Positions 11,801 through 13,543 of a DNA stretch of 13,543 nt are shown here, one piece after another (within the stretch, counting starts at the first letter, position 1; each line of letters begins with the position of its first letter). Below the pieces are notes generated by a model. The model did not search any database, had not been told where the DNA came from, and saw nothing but the letters and a program-made list of their open reading frames with translations. Origin of the DNA: an uncultured Ezakiella sp. (lineage in GTDB: Bacteria; Bacillota; Clostridia; Tissierellales; Peptoniphilaceae); the NCBI RefSeq assembly GCF_943913045.1, contig NZ_CALTVH010000018.1:1-13543 (forward strand), written 5' to 3'. The translations under genes and the position numbers were made by a program.

Positions 11801-13543
11801 TTAATGGAATATACAAAGTTTACACAGAAGACCTCAACATGATTCCATATATTCCTAGTGGAACTCAAAAATACCAAGTAAAATTCTTATCTTGCGAACA
11901 AGGTTACAAACTTGTTGGCGAAGAAACTCAAGAATTTACTGTTAGTGAATACCAAAAATACGAACTCACCTTCAATTTCAAACGTGACGAGACCCAAGAG
12001 CTTGTTAACAAGAAGGACCTAGAGGCCCTTATCAAAGAATACGAAGAGCTCAAGGAAAGCGACCAATACAAGAGTGCTGACCCAGCTAAGCAAAAGGCTT
12101 ACGACGACGCTATAGCTGATGCCAAGGCAGAGCTTGCCAAGGCCCAAACCACTCAAACTGCCCTTGATGACCTAGCCGAAAAAGTTAGACAAACTCGCGA
12201 TGCAATCGTTGGTAGCATGGCTGAAGTTAGAAAAGAAGAACTCAAAAAACTTCTGGACGATGCAAAAGATGTTAAGGCAAAAGACACTTACATCTACGAT
12301 ACAGATGAAGATAAAGAAGCCTATGATGCAGCTATCGAAAAAGGTCAAAAAGTTTATGATGATCCAGCTGCCCTTGAAAAAGATGTTGTAGAAGCAATCG
12401 CAGCAATTGAAGACGCTCTCAAGAAACTAGACGGATTCAACAAGGCAAACAAAGAAGATCTTCAAAAGCTAATTGACGAATACGATACAGTTCGCAAGAC
12501 CAAGAAATATTTGGACGCAACAAGAAAAGAAAAAGATAATTACGACGACGCTATAGTTGATGGTTACAATGTTATTCTCAAGGAAAAAGCCAGCCAAGAA
12601 GAAGTAGACAAGGCGGTTAAAGATATCGAGGATGCTCTCAAAGCCCTATCAGGAATTGAGGAGCCAACAGAAAAAACTGATGCACCTACAGTTGAAGATG
12701 CAATTGTAAACGACAGATTTATCAAGGGAACAGGTATAGTTGGGGCAACCGTTTACTACAGAATTGAAGCCAAGGTAAGCACATTCTCTAATGATGAGCC
12801 AAAACTAAGGACTGGCATGAAGATTATGGAAGGCGGCAGGTTCTCTATTGACGTCGGCCAAGTATTTGAAGGCGATACAATCTCAGTTTACCAACAAGAA
12901 GCCAATAAGCTTATGAGTGACCCTGTCACAGTAAATATTAAACCACTTGACAAGACAGCTTTGATTGAAATGATTGAAAAAGCTGAAGAAGTTAAGGAAA
13001 GCCAAAAATTCAAATACGCTCCTGAATCCAGGCAAAAAGACCTAGAAGATGAACTAGCAAAGGCAATTAAAGTAAGAGATGACGAAAATTCATCTACTGA
13101 AGATATTGACAGAGCAATCATCAATCTAAGGGGCGCCATAACAATGATAGAAAACTTTGAACTCACCAAGTTCCAAGTAAACTTCCATCCAAATAATGAA
13201 GAGGATGATTGGAGTCAAAGCGTTATCCAAGGCGATAAGGTCATCCAACCTACAGACCCAGTTAAAGAAGGCCACGAATTCATAGCTTGGTTTGTAAGTG
13301 AAGATGCTGAAGAAGCATTTGACTTTGAAACACCAATCGAAGAAGATATGGACCTCTACGCAAGATGGAAGGAAATTCCAAAGCACACAGTAACATTTGT
13401 TAAGAACAACGAAACAGATAATGAAGTTGTTGATGTTGAAGACGGTGAAAAGGTTACAAAGCCTGCAGACCCAACAAAAGATGGATACAATTTCATTGGT
13501 TGGTTTGCAGATGAAGAATTGACAGAAGAATTTGACTTCGACA
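5851..13543 (+). CDS. Giant cell-surface subtilisin-like protease (S8, lactocepin/C5a-peptidase type), 3' end missing
   Basis: An uninterrupted frame of at least 2564 codons, open at the window end. AGGAGG (5838-5843) fixes the start. Signal peptide ends near VQA28. A propeptide (about 30-160) precedes the S8 domain: Asp174 (AIIDS), His251 (HGQHVSGT), oxyanion Asn349 (AAGNE) and Ser566 (GTSMATP) are all present. A PA domain (about 400-510, VALIKRGG and AAGAIGVIIYNN) is inserted before the serine, as in lactocepins and C5a peptidases. SPRRQGAGVMDL (about 620-631) leads into an Fn3-like domain (640-770). Beyond it lie a long stalk of beta-sandwich-like modules (about 850-2050) and three FIVAR repeats (2054-2268). 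An Ig-like segment (2275-2365), a fourth FIVAR-like unit (2367-2435) and two Listeria-Bacteroides repeats (from 2440) follow. It is likely an exported surface protease cleaving host or nutrient proteins; the anchor lies beyond the window. Confidence 0.95.
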   Translation, partial: MNKRIVSALLSILMVLSLFAGFKTPVQAEEGGEYIIYMDVEKYAPLYVYEYENRNYEKAIALADEALDFYQKQLEEAIPGLEVISRLELLLPSLCVKAGPKDLEIIRKFDFVKDVYANEIIREADVIRSDMAVFQDKTVLTDSIKMVNSNELIGNDDVLQEKYNGAGTVLAIIDSNMDPSHDAFYLSDQTQPKLSKLKVHEFLKNGSLKVKDHGTKEALVKSLYYSPKIPFGWNYMIGAGDLNPENEIEAHGQHVSGTVGGNKVRIGNKIWRGVAPEAQLLMMNVMRQGSTSSNVYMHAMQDAIVMGADAVNMSLGSTKALPGNVPSYIINAINNGYAADTNFVIAAGNEGEYQGNLNIENPDFGTMAAPGIATNAITVASLENKTMYAQVLDYEGMQLPFRKAGEIFFKKGDYEFIDCGLGNVDPKENINDFEGKDVEGKVALIKRGGLTFTDKINNAEAAGAIGVIIYNNVEGELGLAIEGTKIPAIAVGLKVGEKLLNGGSNTVHIDMNSREMPNPEYGELSAFTNWGLAAGGYMKPDITAPGGHIYSTQTKGNTFGDMSGTSMATPHVTGGVGVLRSRLNEMLFAGVKHKAALTKTILMNSAVPHMDPVTKTTTSPRRQGAGVMDLAKATKLDFTVVDKETQIASKYVGNVEDTITLNLSIHNYSSEQKILTSTVQATIEARDGKKLLLRPDELFSRELDEKITIPAQSEKDVTITFPIENLEKVEPFTNGAFVEGFLHMKDQNGMEISFPFVSFKGKYETIPSIEKPLYDFSFEDGDEPMYWSYDFKKNDWFKYSTHLETIQGTYEGPDGKKYNNIVVAGLKNFDEIDENKNTDAEPKPEFEPIVISPNGDNYNDVLGLNMVMVRSANVKATVINEAGEEKDYPIGIKLTNISFIPDDNSRATYLGYTSPGTIPVKDLADGNYTLKLTAEAVKGLNENYPATFREIKFMIDKTEPDFEGARYDEDSRKLSFRLVEEGSGIKEFKITANGKDLEYTEEDGKITVTLPEGTELKDVEISAMDMGFNKKIATAEMLIYKDMFGSLEVEIKQSGREPLGLEYKVVDENGDEVKTIENLKFGKYKLIVTDYSNKYELKGESEIPFEISEDNKNHKITLEFTEIPTARVSIKMRSQDDLKAGDFRIFAKNTKTGKVIEFIYSQSTWGEYYDADLPYGDYNFYAEFKEGLTGYEITFEEDLPFTASSETNYETIYANIKRAGYYKVHITTEGTKEKVEYLAKSEENTIVELDDLGAGTWMIFPAEIPEGMYLEKPYEYVTLTNEKPEANITFTFEEIGDKKFTFTIKDNYDKSKYYIDDFYSWLTRGKEGKTYDYKEGGIELPPGFYSVEAIADKERFGKTTISIDGQDYVQTSRTFRSVTDPVEVEFTWTAYTDTDKISEGVIHVDDEDLPLDLQKASYEYVITGTKGGEPITKTFTKTDILSWFVDLPYDYYKIEVKGLPQGYTVNVKDFIVASKEFQVQLKLIPEGQDEDEKVSVDVKFIKGEEELKNVKFKLDDEEFTSGTIEVAPGEYDLEIIEPEGLIPSEEFETITINKDTKNLVIELEEYKEPPAPEGEGTLKFEVWESDGKNEKQIKDGFFMVSAGFYSIFMDETKTLPYGTYDVKLSSSWNLSGKYDEKKSVVSKTVTIDDSNKDVIVKFVLMLKGATPTPDPGTDPDGKGTIKVEVYEFSDAGEKLESFVSYQIDGKSSFETKPVEVSYGSHTVELLSYIWNMDNKYDETKSIIKKTVTVDENNPNVTVKLYKVLLGTTANPPKDDETTPGPTPQEPTKGKASWDFEYDGNNPIRYLDVQLVKVVDGKDTVVNKFPLKNEEFKLDLGKYAFILTPLSYPKLDYEKLRIEFELTEENPEYKAVFKISDAKETQKVEVVNSKGVDEDLSKVQFKVTDPNGKEVEVTKTSKGIEFPAVQGLKYRIIAEGNKYPYYPTHIVAYPKSMYPPTINFTIPLPVKIHSLADGEEIPAKYSVEVNGIYKVYTEDLNMIPYIPSGTQKYQVKFLSCEQGYKLVGEETQEFTVSEYQKYELTFNFKRDETQELVNKKDLEALIKEYEELKESDQYKSADPAKQKAYDDAIADAKAELAKAQTTQTALDDLAEKVRQTRDAIVGSMAEVRKEELKKLLDDAKDVKAKDTYIYDTDEDKEAYDAAIEKGQKVYDDPAALEKDVVEAIAAIEDALKKLDGFNKANKEDLQKLIDEYDTVRKTKKYLDATRKEKDNYDDAIVDGYNVILKEKASQEEVDKAVKDIEDALKALSGIEEPTEKTDAPTVEDAIVNDRFIKGTGIVGATVYYRIEAKVSTFSNDEPKLRTGMKIMEGGRFSIDVGQVFEGDTISVYQQEANKLMSDPVTVNIKPLDKTALIEMIEKAEEVKESQKFKYAPESRQKDLEDELAKAIKVRDDENSSTEDIDRAIINLRGAITMIENFELTKFQVNFHPNNEEDDWSQSVIQGDKVIQPTDPVKEGHEFIAWFVSEDAEEAFDFETPIEEDMDLYARWKEIPKHTVTFVKNNETDNEVVDVEDGEKVTKPADPTKDGYNFIGWFADEELTEEFDFD
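10576..11157 (+). repeat. Tandem pair of ~103-residue modules in the subtilase stalk
   Basis: Residues 1576-1678 and 1679-1772 are two related modules. They share GT-[IL]-K-[FV]-E-V, then YG-x-[YH]-x-V-x-L, KYDE-x-KS, and K-TVT-[IV]-D followed by V-x-[FL]-x-L. Each ends in a Pro/Thr/Asp linker (TPTPDPGTDPDG and PPKDDETTPGPTPQEP). They look like beta-sandwich domains duplicated in tandem and diverged. Confidence 0.8.
12010..12657 (+). repeat. Three tandem FIVAR-type helical repeats in the subtilase
   Basis: Three units of about 70 residues (2054-2126, 2127-2196, 2197-2268) share the pattern L-x-x-L-[IL]-x-[ED] … K … Y-[DN]-x-A-I … L … A-[IL]-x-x-L. The conserved Tyr residues are at 2084, 2158 and 2231, 73-74 residues apart. 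The DNA of units 1 and 3 is identical at 20 of 21 bases at 12100-12120 and 12541-12561, indicating recent duplication or conversion. FIVAR modules are found in Gram-positive surface proteins, some binding glycans or matrix proteins. Confidence 0.8.

Noticed and set aside
12200..12391. 63-codon plus-strand frame inside the subtilase
   Set aside because: It is an out-of-frame shadow of the Lys/Asp-rich FIVAR region; the main frame is uninterrupted.

Overview
The window is AT-rich DNA with strong AGGAGG-type ribosome binding sites, TTGACA/TATAAT promoters, a very large secreted subtilase with FIVAR and Listeria-Bacteroides-type repeats, and a LemA/TPM gene pair. Together these suggest a low-GC Gram-positive anaerobe of the Peptoniphilaceae type (Anaerococcus/Peptoniphilus/Finegoldia-like). 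That placement is an inference from gene content and composition; no marker gene is long enough here to prove it.

Layout. 1-240: the first 18 codons of tuf (EF-Tu) on the minus strand, preceded by tRNA-Thr(GGT) and one strong promoter serving both. 264-1602: a divergently transcribed serpin lipoprotein gene (+) with its own extended -10 promoter and intrinsic terminator. 1619-2620: a minus-strand multi-pass membrane protein gene remotely like the carotenoid biosynthesis (DUF422/CruF) family. Its terminator hairpin has one arm copied in three perfect 17-bp tandem repeats. 2590-2968: non-coding, with two terminator hairpins and a possible small RNA. 2969-5538: three minus-strand genes in the order lemA, TPM-domain (YgcG-like) protein, small lipoprotein. 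5851 to the end: a subtilase-family (S8) cell-surface protease gene (+), at least 2564 codons and still open at the window edge.

The most unusual part is the non-coding DNA around the TPM gene. The gaps 3416-3798 and 4585-4980 each hold a roughly 290-nt composite repeat with the same modules in the same order. It consists of nested hairpins whose loops and flanks are conserved while their stems change by compensated base pairs. Four of the hairpins carry a GTAG tetranucleotide on the minus strand, as REP elements mobilised by RAYT transposases do. Most sit inside a second, perfect, copy-specific inverted repeat of 10-15 bp.

How the genes may work together: lemA and the TPM gene are a classic pair of envelope proteins. 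The serpin lipoprotein and the giant subtilase are both predicted to act outside the cell on proteolysis, one as an inhibitor-fold protein and one as a protease. They may shape the interaction with host proteases, but no direct link is visible in the sequence.
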